Below, piece after piece: positions 23,877 to 32,911 of a stretch of DNA of 60,210 bases; positions within the stretch are counted from its first letter, which is position 1; every line of letters starts with the position of its first letter. This stretch comes from Synechococcus sp. AG-670-F04 (GTDB lineage: Bacteria > Cyanobacteriota > Cyanobacteriia > PCC-6307 > Cyanobiaceae), in contig QCSN01000010.1 in assembly GCA_003211515.1 (NCBI GenBank), positions 1 to 60,210 of the forward strand, given 5' to 3'. A program made the position numbers and the translations under genes. The notes under the pieces are model-generated. The model saw only the letters and a program-made list of their open reading frames with translations. It did not search any database and was not told the DNA's origin.

Positions 23877-25048
23877 AGAGAATCAACCAATGACCACACC
23901 TTCTGAATCTCTCGATGTAGTACTTCATCTGGCATCTCACCGTACATTGCATGAGTTGCAGAGCCTTCCGTCTTACCGTGACCCGTCAACACTTCAATAA
24001 CCCTGGTGTCACATTGTGCTCTTCTGCTCAGTGTAATGAATGTGTGTCTTGCTGAATGAACAACAGCATTCTTGTCTGTAATGACTGCCCGCAGTTCTTT
24101 GTTAATGCTGGAGACTCTCGTTTTTATTCCTCTCTTAGATTCTGGTTCGACTTCAAAGCCATCGTAAACCGGGACTCTCCTGTAGCTGGTGAGGGTCTTC
24201 GGTCTCCAATCAAACTGTAGCTGCTCATCAATTGAAAGGACTCCATCCTTCAGATCTGGCTGTTGACGGCTCACATATTCACCAACTCTCAGACCCAACA
24301 TGCATAGCTTGAACACTCTCGGACAATGAGCATGAATGATCTTCAGCTCTTCATCTGTGAATGGGCGTCTGGCATCATCTTTATTTGCTCGTGCTGTGTA
24401 AGCAATTGTACTGAATACGTTATGACTCAGTTTGTCTTCATCAACTAGAACTTGCATCACTGCTCTCAATAACCTGTACTTTGCAGCAACTGTTGTACCA
24501 GTTGTGATCTCTTCTTGATCACTTAGCCACTGCCTGACGATTGCTTTGGTGACCTGATGAGGTTCAGCGTATTCTCTGAATCGTTCAACAGCTTTGTGTG
24601 TGTTGTAGCGGCCACTCTTTGATATCGGTCTCTCTCTTGATCTGTTCCGTATCTTCTCCCACAATTCCAACGCTTCATCCCAACTGATCGGTAGTGGCTG
24701 GTCGTTTGCGATCGAGTTGTAGACCGTTTCGTGTTGCGGGTTCTGCGGATCAAGTTCCCGGACGTTCAATGCCCCGGCTGCAGCTTCGTACGGACTGAGT
24801 TCAGGCACACTCCAGTTCTCCAATCTTTCGCGCAAGGGTTGACCATTCAGCAGTGCTTTCAGTTCCCTCTCCAGCTCCACATAAACGGCTCCGTAACGCG
24901 CCAAAGCCAGCCCGTGATCAGTTGTTCCCAATGATCGAATCAGACGCGTCTTGCCCGCTTGTGAGCGCAGTTGTGGTGGGATCGTGAGCCTTGCGTACCA
25001 GGTTGCCCGGTTTCCAATTCGTACTGGACCAGCCCTTCGTCGTGGCAT
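23864..25048 (-). CDS. int: Tyrosine recombinase (integrase), 394 aa
   Basis: The C-terminal catalytic domain shows the expected residues: Arg in LGLRVGEYVS near residue 254, HSARHTF (His-x-x-Arg) near 330, a GHG motif near 354 and the nucleophile Tyr in MYGEMP near 369. The N-terminal 130 residues carry an arm-binding-like part (WYARLTIPPQLRSQAGKTRL) and a core-binding SAM-like domain. The gene lies at the right end, its start codon immediately next to the right arm-type repeat, so integrase binding could repress its own transcription. It would catalyse insertion into and excision from the LuxR gene. Confidence 0.95.
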   Translation of the reverse strand: MPRRRAGPVRIGNRATWYARLTIPPQLRSQAGKTRLIRSLGTTDHGLALARYGAVYVELERELKALLNGQPLRERLENWSVPELSPYEAAAGALNVRELDPQNPQHETVYNSIANDQPLPISWDEALELWEKIRNRSRERPISKSGRYNTHKAVERFREYAEPHQVTKAIVRQWLSDQEEITTGTTVAAKYRLLRAVMQVLVDEDKLSHNVFSTIAYTARANKDDARRPFTDEELKIIHAHCPRVFKLCMLGLRVGEYVSRQQPDLKDGVLSIDEQLQFDWRPKTLTSYRRVPVYDGFEVEPESKRGIKTRVSSINKELRAVITDKNAVVHSARHTFITLSRRAQCDTRVIEVLTGHGKTEGSATHAMYGEMPDEVLHREIQKVWSLVDSLVGN

Positions 25049-25075
25049 CGTTAGTCATACATGAAAGTCATACAG
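25049..25075. repeat. Right arm-type repeat
   Basis: Matches 6564-6590 in 24 of 27 bases. It abuts the integrase start codon and lies 55 bases inside the right core. Confidence 0.65.
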
Positions 25076-25120
25076 TAGACACCTCGAAGCCCTTTGCAAC
25101 AGAGATTATTGGCAAATACA

Positions 25121-25258
25121 ATGCTTCAAATCGGTGTGTCGATGGAAACGGTCAAGACCCACGTTGGTAACGCAATGGATAAGTTGAATGCCCGGGACCG
25201 AACCCAGATGGCGGTGATGGCACTTCTCCACGGCCTGATCAACCCGGCAACGGATTAA
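25121..25258 (+). pseudogene. LuxR-type regulator, 3' fragment
   Basis: From GGT at 25133 the plus strand continues the interrupted helix-turn-helix: GVSMETVKTHVGNAMDKLNA and on to a TAA at 25256. The nearest ATG (25121) is element sequence. The pieces fit seamlessly with the fragment at 5910-6506 (IAQQL + GVSMETVK), the standard LuxR recognition helix. No function is expected for this 45-residue piece while the element is integrated. Confidence 0.9.
25127..25138. other. Right junction, putative att core
   Basis: CAAATCGGTGTG, partner of 6492-6503. The LuxR frame resumes here. Confidence 0.6.
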
Positions 25259-25797
25259 GTGCTTCACGGCAATGGCTCGGAGGCCTTGTCGCAGCGATGC
25301 GAGAACCTCATGGACTTGATTGAACCGATTGAAACAGCACCGCGCTTGAACCAATTGCCTCGCCAGAAGCCGAGTGATCATGAGTAACGCCATAAAACAG
25401 TCTGAAGAAATGACCATGCTGATTGGCAAACTTTGCTCAAAATGACCGCCGAAAACAATCATTCTCCAACAATCATTAAAACCAGGCAACAAGCACAGAA
25501 GCTCAAGACAAGAGCAAAGTAAAAACTAAAAATTTGAATTCACTTCCCAGATCTTTTCTGCGAATTCAACAAATACAAACCGGTGATTGGATGGATCATG
25601 CAGTGCATTCCATTCCGATTACCACCCCAACCAAGATCACCAAATTTGATCGCAAAACCCTTGTTCTCTCGTCCCAGACAACACTCGAATCAATGGATCC
25701 ATACTGCAGATGCAGGCGTTGCACCAGCCTGCTCACTGGAAACCAGTGGTTGCGCCAGCGTGATGTCAGGTCGACCCTTGGATGAAACGCAGGGGGC
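25259..25797. other. Gap with one doubtful frame
   Basis: A plus-strand frame at 25591-25785 (MDHAVHSIPITTPTKITKF, with a CRCRRC cluster) is possible but has no clear RBS. Nothing else is seen. Confidence 0.4.
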
Positions 25798-26316
25798 ATG
25801 ATGAACCAGCATTCAGAAACCGGTGATTTTCTGCAGTTCCTGATTGGTGGCTGCCTGTTTGGTTCTGGAGGTTTTCTCCTGGCCAATCAAGTGATGGTGC
25901 AATCAAATTGGACCCATACAGGAGCAGGACTGTTCAGTGGGGGCTTCGTTCTGCCATGGGGAACGCCTGGCATGGGCCTGCTGATGATCCCCCTAGGGAT
26001 TGGCGTCTGCATGCTTTTTGCCGGCCGCTACCGACGCTGGGCCAATTTGCTTGTCTGGGCATCACTGGCAGCTCTACTCGTCGGGGTCCTGAACAGTGTT
26101 CGCATCACCTTCAGGCCGACAACCCTTTGGCAACTGGGGGTTTACATCGTGATGATCGCCTCCGGCGGCGGGCTGATGTTTCGAGGCATGAGATCCATGG
26201 ATCACGACGGGCACTCCTTCAGACAAACCGAGGCTGATCAGGGAAATGGTGATGAGGTGCTTCGCCGAGAGATCGCGGAACTCAAAGAACGATTGGATCA
26301 GCGTGAACGCCAATGA
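25798..26316 (+). CDS. Membrane protein, 172 aa
   Basis: Four hydrophobic segments (about residues 12-30, 57-75, 82-97 and 108-127) contain Gly-rich stretches such as IGGCLFGSGGFLLANQV and LPWGTPGMGLLMIPLGIGV. The cytosolic C-terminus is a charged coiled coil (RREIAELKERLDQRERQ). The last bases overlap a 22-codon frame (ATGATTGAC at 26313). A conserved inner-membrane protein of unknown job; composition fits the host chromosome, not the element. Confidence 0.75.
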   Translation: MMNQHSETGDFLQFLIGGCLFGSGGFLLANQVMVQSNWTHTGAGLFSGGFVLPWGTPGMGLLMIPLGIGVCMLFAGRYRRWANLLVWASLAALLVGVLNSVRITFRPTTLWQLGVYIVMIASGGGLMFRGMRSMDHDGHSFRQTEADQGNGDEVLRREIAELKERLDQRERQ

Positions 26317-26557
26317 TTGACCAAGCCCTCTCCAAGAAGCAGTTCGAACTGGCCAAAGACCTCAACGGCGAATTCGATTGAGGGGATCAGACAACCAGAA
26401 ACAACAATGCCTGGGCCCGATCTGAACAACGCGGGCTGGAAGGCTAAAAGCCCTCCAAGAACGATTTGATTTTTGTCGCGATTAGTACTTACGCATTGCA
26501 AAGCCTGGTTTGCAGTCATGCCGAATCACTTTAAATTAAAACTCCGAAAAAAGAACA

Positions 26558-26728
26558 ATGAGCGACAGGCATGACTCGCTTCCCAGCAAGAAGATCAGTA
26601 GTGTCGTCAGCCTTTGGTGGAAGGAACGAGTTGAGGAACTAATTGAATCCGAACGCCCCGAGGACGCGAAATCGTTGTATCTTGAATTTGAAGATTACAC
26701 GCTTAAATCCAAAAGATCAAACAAATAA
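26558..26728 (+). CDS. Small charged protein, 56 aa
   Basis: MSDRHDSLPSKKISSVVSLW is followed by WKERVEELIESERPEDAKSL and an acidic, aromatic YLEFEDYTLKS end. It is helical, soluble, and natural in composition. The ATG follows an A-rich stretch with AAAGAA. Unknown family. Confidence 0.55.
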   Translation: MSDRHDSLPSKKISSVVSLWWKERVEELIESERPEDAKSLYLEFEDYTLKSKRSNK

Positions 26729-27716
26729 TCAAGATTTGGCCCTCCAATTCCAAGCCAAGAAACTATATTGAGACGTCATTTCTCATTGCAAATCTATTTG
26801 TCATATTAATGCCGCTGGGATTCTCCAGCAGATCGATCAAAATCGTTAAAAGCCACGTATGATTAACGATCGATTAATCAAATCTAAATCAATAGAATTA
26901 AAAAATTAAAGGCAGATTTCTGAAAATATGTAACAAAGCAGCAACAAGCTGAACCCAAAATCAAAACCTCATTGACCCTTGCTTTAATCCATCTAAAAAA
27001 GTTTAAGGGAGGATTCTCAACACTCCTAAACATCAACAAAACGAATCTGTAACAACCCACCACAATCAATTAACATTTTCCTCTGCCATCGATTTCACAA
27101 TCAGAATCGCGAACAAAAGACCAATACTCACTGTAAAAACTATTTTAAACAATTGGATCAGCATCCTTCAAAATTATTTATTTCAATTTAACCGTCGAGA
27201 GCCAGAACGAGCTGTTACAGGCGACACGTCTTTTCAAGAGTGCAAGCCACACCTACCCGCTCCCGGCAGAGGCGGTTGAGACGGGAGACGCAATCGTTGA
27301 AGAGCATGAAATTGTTTACGAACTGCGGCAATTACCATCCTTGCAAGGTAATGGCAAAACAAGAGAGAGGGCCTCAGCATGCGACAACAAGGATCATTTT
27401 TTACTCTTCGTTCGTTGACTGACTGACTGACTGACTGACTGACTGACTGACTGACTGACTGATTGATTGATTGATTGATGATCAAACTGTAAGCTCTTCA
27501 TCGCGTTCATAATAATGAGCATCCGCTTACTGATCAATCAATATTATACAACGATTGGATTGCCAATCATCCATCCTTTTGGTGAATGGTTCTCAACACA
27601 TACTCATGGACCCGCCGTGCATTATGCAGCCTTGATTTCCTAAGACAACATGACACGAAGAAGAATGGCCAAAAAAGCGTGAGCGAGCTAATTTAATTAG
27701 AATTCCAAACAAATTC
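26729..27716. other. AT-rich gap of about 1 kb
   Basis: No gene is supported. The only structure is the GACT/GATT microsatellite at 27417-27476. Confidence 0.55.
27417..27476. repeat. Tetranucleotide microsatellite (GACT)11(GATT)4
   Basis: Eleven perfect GACT units pass without interruption into four GATT units. On the minus strand the repeat is open in one frame (a Gln/Ser/Val-rich frame 27234-27485), but that is probably a by-product. Confidence 0.95.
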
Positions 27717-28070
27717 ATGTCATCAGGTTGCACAAAGAGATGGCTTCTTTTGATTTTCACGCTTCCTTTCTTTGATGTTGCTTCAGCCCAAATCGTTCAG
27801 CCCATCCCCAAAAATCTGATCCAAGCACCCAGCAAAAAAATCCAGGTATTTTCTTTAGGCTATGGAGCAGGTGTGGCCAATTACATGTGCTTCGAAGCCC
27901 TGAAGTCGAAGCTCAGCCTGGCTCAAGGGAACGAGATCCTGGAAAGTTACAGGCGATGGATCAACCAACAACAGACCGTCAACTTCAATCATTTCAGCCA
28001 GGGCTACAATTTCGAGGTACAGCAATTCAATCAAGCCTTTCCCAACAACCTATGTCCATTCAGATTTTGA
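27717..28070 (+). CDS. Small secreted protein, 117 aa
   Basis: The signal peptide (KRWLLLIFTLPFFDVASA) is followed by a mature part with FSLGYGAGVANYMCFEALKS, a helical stretch and a C-terminal GYNFEVQQFNQAFPNNLCPF. The two cysteines, one in each half, could form a disulfide. The pattern of one cysteine before a helical pair and one near the C-terminus recurs in the product of 41390-41662, suggesting a family of small exported proteins. Function unknown. Confidence 0.65.
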   Translation: MSSGCTKRWLLLIFTLPFFDVASAQIVQPIPKNLIQAPSKKIQVFSLGYGAGVANYMCFEALKSKLSLAQGNEILESYRRWINQQQTVNFNHFSQGYNFEVQQFNQAFPNNLCPFRF

Positions 28071-28525
28071 TTGAAAACGCTCGATTGTCAAGAGAAATCA
28101 AGCGACACTGATACTCGTGTAGCGCCTTGAATAGGCTCATGTTTCAAGTAAATTTCGCTACAATTAATCACAAAATTGATATTTTTCAAAGTCAGCGACA
28201 AGTTCAATTTTACATTAACTAATCATGAACAATGGTCAAGCTCTACCACCCAGTCAAATTAAAATTTTAGCCTGAATTTCGAGTCTTAACGACAGGAGAA
28301 CAGCCCCTTTAAGATCCAAGCCAAGGGGCTCCATTATTCAGAATTCAAAAAAGCATTGTGTACCTAAAAAAATCATATCTCTATTTGTTAATCGAAAATT
28401 TTGATCACCAAAACCAAATCTGGCTCGAAGAGAAAGGCAAGACATAAGGACAAGCAAAATATCAAACATGATATCTTATCTCTTCACCATAAACTCCTGA
28501 AATAAAACGGAGAATAAATCAGAAG
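28071..28525. other. Gap with one hairpin
   Basis: AT-rich and without a gene. AGCCCCTT and AAGGGGCT pair at 28302-28330 and may end the transcript of 27717-28070. Confidence 0.45.
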
Positions 28526-29104
28526 TCAATTCAATCCTTCAAGAGTAGACATCAGCCAACACCTTCTAACGACGTCACGCCAAGGATAATATCCATAGCG
28601 ATTCAAAGTAATGCGATTGCGACGGGCAAGATCCGCCGTATCAGAGTCGGCAAAACGTTCCAACAATGGAATGGCCTTCGTCACAACTGCTACGGACTCA
28701 CTGTGCAGCATCGGCATCAGCCAGAACTGGCGGCGGGCACGCTCAGGTTCGGAAGCAATCCAACCTTGTTTCAAAGCCCACTGACTTAGACGCAAGGCAC
28801 GCGCATCGCCCTCATAGGCCAAGACCGAATCACGCCAAATCTGACGACTGAACTGATCAAGGATCAACACCAGCGCCAAACAGCTGGATGAATCCTTCTC
28901 CCAGTTGAACAATCCACATCTCTGTGCCTCGACAGAAAGCTCACCAAAACGTCGTGTGACCAGCCAATCGAACTGATTGGATTGGCGAAACCATTTGCGA
29001 GGACTTGTTTCCTCAAACCAGAATGAAAGGACGGATTGGCTCCATGAAGAGATTTCGGATTCGAAACGACTGTTCTTCCCAGAGAACCGCTGTGCTTCCA
29101 TCAA
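28526..29104 (-). CDS. DUF924 family protein, 192 aa
   Basis: DUF924 landmarks are present: VLSFWFEETSPRKWFRQSNQ at the start, LALVLILDQFSRQIWRDS in the middle (family D-Q-F-x-R-x-x-x-R/W) and FWLMPMLHSESVAVVTKAIP. The usual C-terminal phrase with RFGRFPHRN is altered to NRYGYYPWRDVVRR. The fold is an all-helical TPR-like bundle; the biochemical role is not established. It overlaps the end of the upstream LprI-like gene by four bases, so the pair is translationally coupled. Confidence 0.8.
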   Translation of the reverse strand: MMEAQRFSGKNSRFESEISSWSQSVLSFWFEETSPRKWFRQSNQFDWLVTRRFGELSVEAQRCGLFNWEKDSSSCLALVLILDQFSRQIWRDSVLAYEGDARALRLSQWALKQGWIASEPERARRQFWLMPMLHSESVAVVTKAIPLLERFADSDTADLARRNRITLNRYGYYPWRDVVRRCWLMSTLEGLN

Positions 29105-29496
29105 CGTGGTTGATCCAATCCCTTGAATTGCGTCAACAAGGCTTGGTGCAAGCTCGCTTCACAGTGGATGACAAGCTGGCCATAAATCGAACCATCTCGG
29201 TAAGCAGCTGAAGCCGATCGGCACACTTCACGCGTTGAGCGCAGCCAGAGCTCCAGTTGCTCAACGGACAACCGGGCTGCCAATACTTGCTGCCGCTCAT
29301 CCCGCTCCTTGGCCGCACATGCCTGCATTTCAAGCGTATTTTGACCAGGACACCGCAGAGGGGAATCAGCAAAGCTGGGCGAAGGAGCGACTGCCTTGAT
29401 GACAAGCAACAGAGCAAGCTGAATGTACAGAGTATTGAATGAGTGAGAGAGCGCAAACATCATGAATCCTTGAACAGTGATCAACAATCCAAACAC
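29101..29496 (-). CDS. LprI/DUF1311-like secreted protein
   Basis: A hydrophobic signal segment (LYIQLALLLVIKAVAPSPSFA) precedes a mature domain with CPGQNTLEMQACAAKERDER and two more cysteines (TREVCRSASAAYRDG, LVIHCEASLHQA). This is the cysteine layout of the LprI/DUF1311 domain, known in a mycobacterial lysozyme inhibitor. Product about 131 residues; start may be at an internal Met around 29460. Exported protein, possibly protecting the wall, by analogy only. Confidence 0.7.
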   Translation of the reverse strand: MFGLLITVQGFMMFALSHSFNTLYIQLALLLVIKAVAPSPSFADSPLRCPGQNTLEMQACAAKERDERQQVLAARLSVEQLELWLRSTREVCRSASAAYRDGSIYGQLVIHCEASLHQALLTQFKGLDQPR

Positions 29497-29559
29497 ATCA
29501 ATCTTGATCGATAGAACGGCGTTAGTCTGTTGACATTCAATCTGGTCAAAAAAAAACAG

Positions 29560-29591
29560 AAACCAGAATCAGTTCGGGCTGACTCTGGTTT
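29560..29591 (-). terminator. Rho-independent terminator, minus strand
   Basis: AAACCAGA/TCTGGTTT with inner TCAG/CTGA pairs, followed on the minus strand by eight T residues. It implies a minus-strand transcript ending here; the only candidate is a doubtful 68-codon frame at 29608-29814. Confidence 0.7.
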
Positions 29592-30151
29592 TCCATGGCG
29601 AATCGGATCAGACGTTGCAGTCAGACCATCTCATCACCAAAGAGGTACTGGCCATTATCGCTGCCTGGACCATCTTCATCGCTGGACCATCATCAAATTG
29701 GATGTTCCGAACAAAAAACCAAGAAAACAAGTTGCTTAGGGTCGTGAACCCAACTGAAAGAAAAAAAGTGGCTGATACGGCATGCCTGGAGCCATCGGTC
29801 CAAGTGGTAGACATGCTTTTTTAGGACACCTCAATCAATGCTAAGGAGAAGGGTCGTCGTAAAATCCCAAAGTGTCATACCGGACGCATGCCCTCATTTG
29901 GGTGGAAATTGTTTGAGCAGGGGCCTTGGGTCAGTACGCTTTAAAAGTTGGGCTCAAGTCGAGCATCGGCCATCTGTAGCAACTCCGATCTCTGTACAAC
30001 AATTATTGTTGGATTGGTAAAGATGTCGCAGTCGGTTGAGATGCCCACTGGCATGGCTCGATGTCTTGAATAAGAGTGTGAATGACGTGCCATGTACTTG
30101 AAAACGACGCGGATGCATTCCGAAATCATTCAAGCGACGTAAGATCAACGC
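29592..30151. other. Gap with only doubtful frames
   Basis: A 68-codon minus-strand frame at 29608-29814 with one hydrophobic segment is the best candidate, because a terminator follows it. I see nothing else. Confidence 0.4.
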
Positions 30152-30505
30152 ATGGCACGTCCAACCTCACCGGATCAGATCGAGCGTGATCTGAACGCAG
30201 CCCAAGTGCATGGGCGGTGGCTGGGTGAAGACGAGATTGCACAATTGGATGAACAAGATCGTTTGAAGGCTCTTGCCAGCGAACGTGCCGAATCGATAAG
30301 GCTTCGCTTGATGGTGCTTACAGGTGTCTGCATCCTGTTGCCCCCCCTCTGGCCACTGGCCCTGGCCCTCACGCTTTACCTCTTGTTTCCAAAAAGCATC
30401 ACCCGAATCGGAGTGGTGGCAGGAGTGTTTCTGATCGCATTGACGATTGGGGCCGTCGGTCTGATCTCGACACTGATGATCTGGCTGATGACGGTGCTGT
30501 TCTGA
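30152..30505 (+). CDS. Two-helix membrane protein, 117 aa
   Basis: A soluble helical N-terminus (SPDQIERDLNAAQVHGRWLG, then acidic DEIAQLDEQDRLKAL) precedes two long hydrophobic helices (VLTGVCILLPPLWPLALALT and VVAGVFLIALTIGAVGLIST). Looks like a conserved cyanobacterial inner-membrane protein. Function unknown; no partner gene adjacent. Confidence 0.75.
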   Translation: MARPTSPDQIERDLNAAQVHGRWLGEDEIAQLDEQDRLKALASERAESIRLRLMVLTGVCILLPPLWPLALALTLYLLFPKSITRIGVVAGVFLIALTIGAVGLISTLMIWLMTVLF

Positions 30506-30645
30506 ACGTTTAAATCCAGCTCGACTCCGCGTGCTGTGACCGGGGGTGGGTGGGGGTAGCCGAACGGATACTTGGCCTCGAACGGCTGCAACAGATACGC
30601 CACTGACCCGACAGGATCATTAACTTGTGTGAACGAAGCTTCTTA

Positions 30646-31506
30646 ATGGCCATGCAACGTTTTGGAATAGTGGGTTGCGGCTATGTCGGAGCGGGAGTTG
30701 CCCTTCAGGCAAGAGCACGGGGTTTCCAGGTGACAGGCACAACAACAACCCCATCAAGGCTCTCTGAGCTCTGCGAGTTGGTTGACCATCCACGTATTTG
30801 TCAGGCCGGTGATCCCCATGCGGATTACGACTTTCTCGATGATCTGGACGGACTTCTAATCGCAATGGCGCCATCAAGCATGTCCGAGCAAAGCAACTAC
30901 GAAAATGTTTTTGGAGATGCCGTTCCCTGCTTGATCGATGCGATTCGGCAACGGAAGGCGGATTCCTCCTTGCACGTTACGTACCTCAGCAGCGCTGGCA
31001 TCTACGGCGACAAGGCTGGCCAAGTCACGGGGGAACAGACTCCCCCTGACCGCACAGATCCCACCAACGCTCTTCTGGCCCAAGCAGAGGACACTGTTCT
31101 TGAACTGAACAATGCAGCAGTTCAGACCTGTGTACTGAGGCTTGGCGGCATTTATGGACCTGGACAAGACATTCCTAGCTACATCAAGTCGGCTTCAGGC
31201 CATCAGGTTTCCAAAAATGGCAATCACGTCAATGCATGGGTTCACCTGACAGATATCGTGAGAGGTATTTTCTTTGCCTACGACAATCAACTTAGTGGCA
31301 TCTACAACCTGGTTGATGATCTTCAGCTAACACGGCGTGAATTATCCAATCAGCTTTGTGACATCGAAGGGCTTGCCCCTGTGATTTGGGAGAATCACAA
31401 CCGTGATGGAGCAAGGATTTTCAATGCCCGTGTGAGCAACCAACGTCTAAAAAATCTTGGCTTCAAATTAATGGTTCCCTCGATGCTTTCTCCAGTACCC
31501 GCCTGA
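30646..31506 (+). CDS. NAD-binding epimerase/dehydratase-like protein
   Basis: The 286-residue product begins MAMQRFGIVGCGYVGAGVAL, an extended SDR Rossmann fold with GxGxxG. It continues with VTYLSSAGIYGDKAG (the Ser...Tyr-type active-site neighbourhood) and LRLGGIYGPGQDIPSY. A C-terminal VHLTDIVRGIFFAYDN and SGIYNLVDDLQLTRREL, typical of the YeeZ/NAD-dependent epimerase branch, follow. The expected Lys four residues after Tyr appears as Ala-Lys spacing variation (YGDKAG), so catalysis may differ. The start was chosen at the second Met; an upstream in-frame start at 30625 adds seven residues. Confidence 0.8.
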   Translation: MAMQRFGIVGCGYVGAGVALQARARGFQVTGTTTTPSRLSELCELVDHPRICQAGDPHADYDFLDDLDGLLIAMAPSSMSEQSNYENVFGDAVPCLIDAIRQRKADSSLHVTYLSSAGIYGDKAGQVTGEQTPPDRTDPTNALLAQAEDTVLELNNAAVQTCVLRLGGIYGPGQDIPSYIKSASGHQVSKNGNHVNAWVHLTDIVRGIFFAYDNQLSGIYNLVDDLQLTRRELSNQLCDIEGLAPVIWENHNRDGARIFNARVSNQRLKNLGFKLMVPSMLSPVPA

Positions 31507-32137
31507 AAAGGATCAACACATCACCGCTGATAAAACTTTCCATCTTGAATCAGGAAATCCTTTCCGATCGACAGTCCCCGCCAGCATTATCGCCCAAAAA
31601 AGTTGAGTCTAAATAATCACCTTCAAATTCATATTTTTTAAAACAAACTTTGACGTTACAGCAACTTTTCTCAATGAGCCACTGAAACCTAACCCTTACC
31701 CATTGTGTCTTTTCTCGTCAGTTGATCAGCACTATTCCACTGCCCAGCTGCGTATTTCCAAGACGCCTCACCACCTCAAATGAAGTGGATCGGGCCGATT
31801 ACCAGTGGTGAATCCAACGGTGGCAGATCACGTGATTGATCTTTTTTATAGACCACTCAGCAGGCCTGGCTGCACGAATCACCGATAGAACGTATCAGTA
31901 CGAACATAATCTTGAGCCAAGCTCAAGGGGTTGAACCTGGAGCACCGTATTGGCCGAGAACCCGCGCAAAAATCACGCCAAACACAGCCAGAAATGTTCA
32001 GCAGGAACCTTGCGTAGCCGCAACCTGTCATTTATTTTTCGTAGCGAATAACACGAACCACCTCCCATCCCGCCTCCATCACTCCCGTTGCATCGAGAGC
32101 ATGGGTGGGGAGTGTGGTGGTTTTCTAGGAGCGCATC
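31507..32137. other. Gap with a long imperfect inverted repeat near its end
   Basis: No gene seen. AACCACCTCCCAT... at 32056 and GGGTGGGGAGTGTGGTGGTT ending about 32123 could pair in the leader of the DUF4278 gene. Confidence 0.4.
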
Positions 32138-32302
32138 ATGCAACTCACCTACATGGGCAACACTTACATCAGGAAAGAAACGGTGGACGTCAAGCCAGTC
32201 CTTCAGCTCATGTATCGCCGGAACATTCACACCGCCAATCAGGACGCCGAAACTACTGCTTCAAAACGCTTCACCTATCGTGGTGTTCCCTATAAGCGCT
32301 GA
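32138..32302 (+). CDS. DUF4278 protein, 54 aa
   Basis: The protein has MQLTYMGNTYIRKE at the start and a C-terminal FTYRGVPYKR, the two halves of the DUF4278 pattern (L-T-Y-R-G-x-x-Y). A middle helix (VKPVLQLMYRRNIHTANQ) is variable. The family is widespread and multi-copy in marine Synechococcus; its function is not known. A second member is at 39864-40109. Confidence 0.75.
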   Translation: MQLTYMGNTYIRKETVDVKPVLQLMYRRNIHTANQDAETTASKRFTYRGVPYKR

Positions 32303-32339
32303 AGCTCGCGCTGATTCCGATCAACGTTTTGATGCATGA

Positions 32340-32522
32340 TCAGATTTCCTTCAAGTGATCTGGACCATCTGAAGCGTTGGATTTTTCGCTCAAACCCACT
32401 GCGACTTTTGGTTGTCGATCAAGACAGGTAGAACACACCAAACGACCTCTGTGTTTTCTGTAAGCCTCTACGGATCGCTCAATCTGCATCCCACATGTTC
32501 GGCAGGTAAATAAAGGTGGCAT
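32340..32522 (-). CDS. Small zinc-finger-like protein, 60 aa
   Basis: MPPLFTCRTCGMQIERSVEA contains a CxxC, and GRLVCSTCLDRQPK a second one 21 residues on, as in a treble-clef or ribbon zinc site. The remainder is polar. It is convergent with the DUF4278 gene, 37 bases apart. No partner known. Confidence 0.6.
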   Translation of the reverse strand: MPPLFTCRTCGMQIERSVEAYRKHRGRLVCSTCLDRQPKVAVGLSEKSNASDGPDHLKEI

Positions 32523-32911
32523 GGTTAGAGCGTGTCCTCATGTGAACCCTTCATTGATGGGCTGTCTGCGATGGGCTGTCTGCAATGAGCCGACTGCTCT
32601 GTTGAGGTTGGCAGTGATTGGCGGGCAAGTCAGCAGCGGCTGCAACATCAGAGCAGACACCACCCGATCGAAGCTCTTGTGCGCTGGATCAAAAAGTTGG
32701 GACAACCTCGTTCAGCCAATCAAATTGATGGACGTGGGTGACTCGTGCATCCATCGTTATGAACCCTGCGAAGCTTCTGGCGGGACGCTGATTACACCAG
32801 CCAAAACGGTTTAAAAGGCAACGTCCTGAGGGCTGAATCAGCAAATATGTATCATCTGGAACGTTGAAGCGCAAGGGGTTGAGGCCTAATGGTTCCATAC
32901 ACCGGAAACAG
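32523..32911. other. Gap, no supported gene
   Basis: Open frames exist on both strands but look like shadows; no RBS or motif stands out. Confidence 0.45.

Larger units (their letters stand above)
6492..25138. mobile_element. Integrated satellite-like element with T7-type RNA polymerase
   Basis: An insert of about 18.6 kb interrupts a LuxR gene; its ends share the imperfect core CAAnTCGrTGTG and, 55-60 bases inside each core, a 27-bp arm-type repeat. It encodes a tyrosine integrase, a prim-pol/VapE helicase beside an iteron cluster, a single-subunit RNA polymerase, a T7-family-like small terminase, and a cargo block of secreted proteins. Nearly all genes point left. No structural phage gene is recognisable. 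It is visibly lower in GC than the housekeeping block. Prochlorococcus/Synechococcus elements with tyrosine recombinases and cargo are known (tycheposons), as are phage satellites with VapE-like replication genes. I know of no described satellite that combines these with a T7-type polymerase, but I could not search. Confidence 0.85.

Noticed and set aside
27234-27485. Minus-strand Gln/Ser/Val-rich frame over the microsatellite
   Set aside because: It is open only because the 4-base repeat contains no stop in that frame; no RBS or natural sequence outside the repeat.
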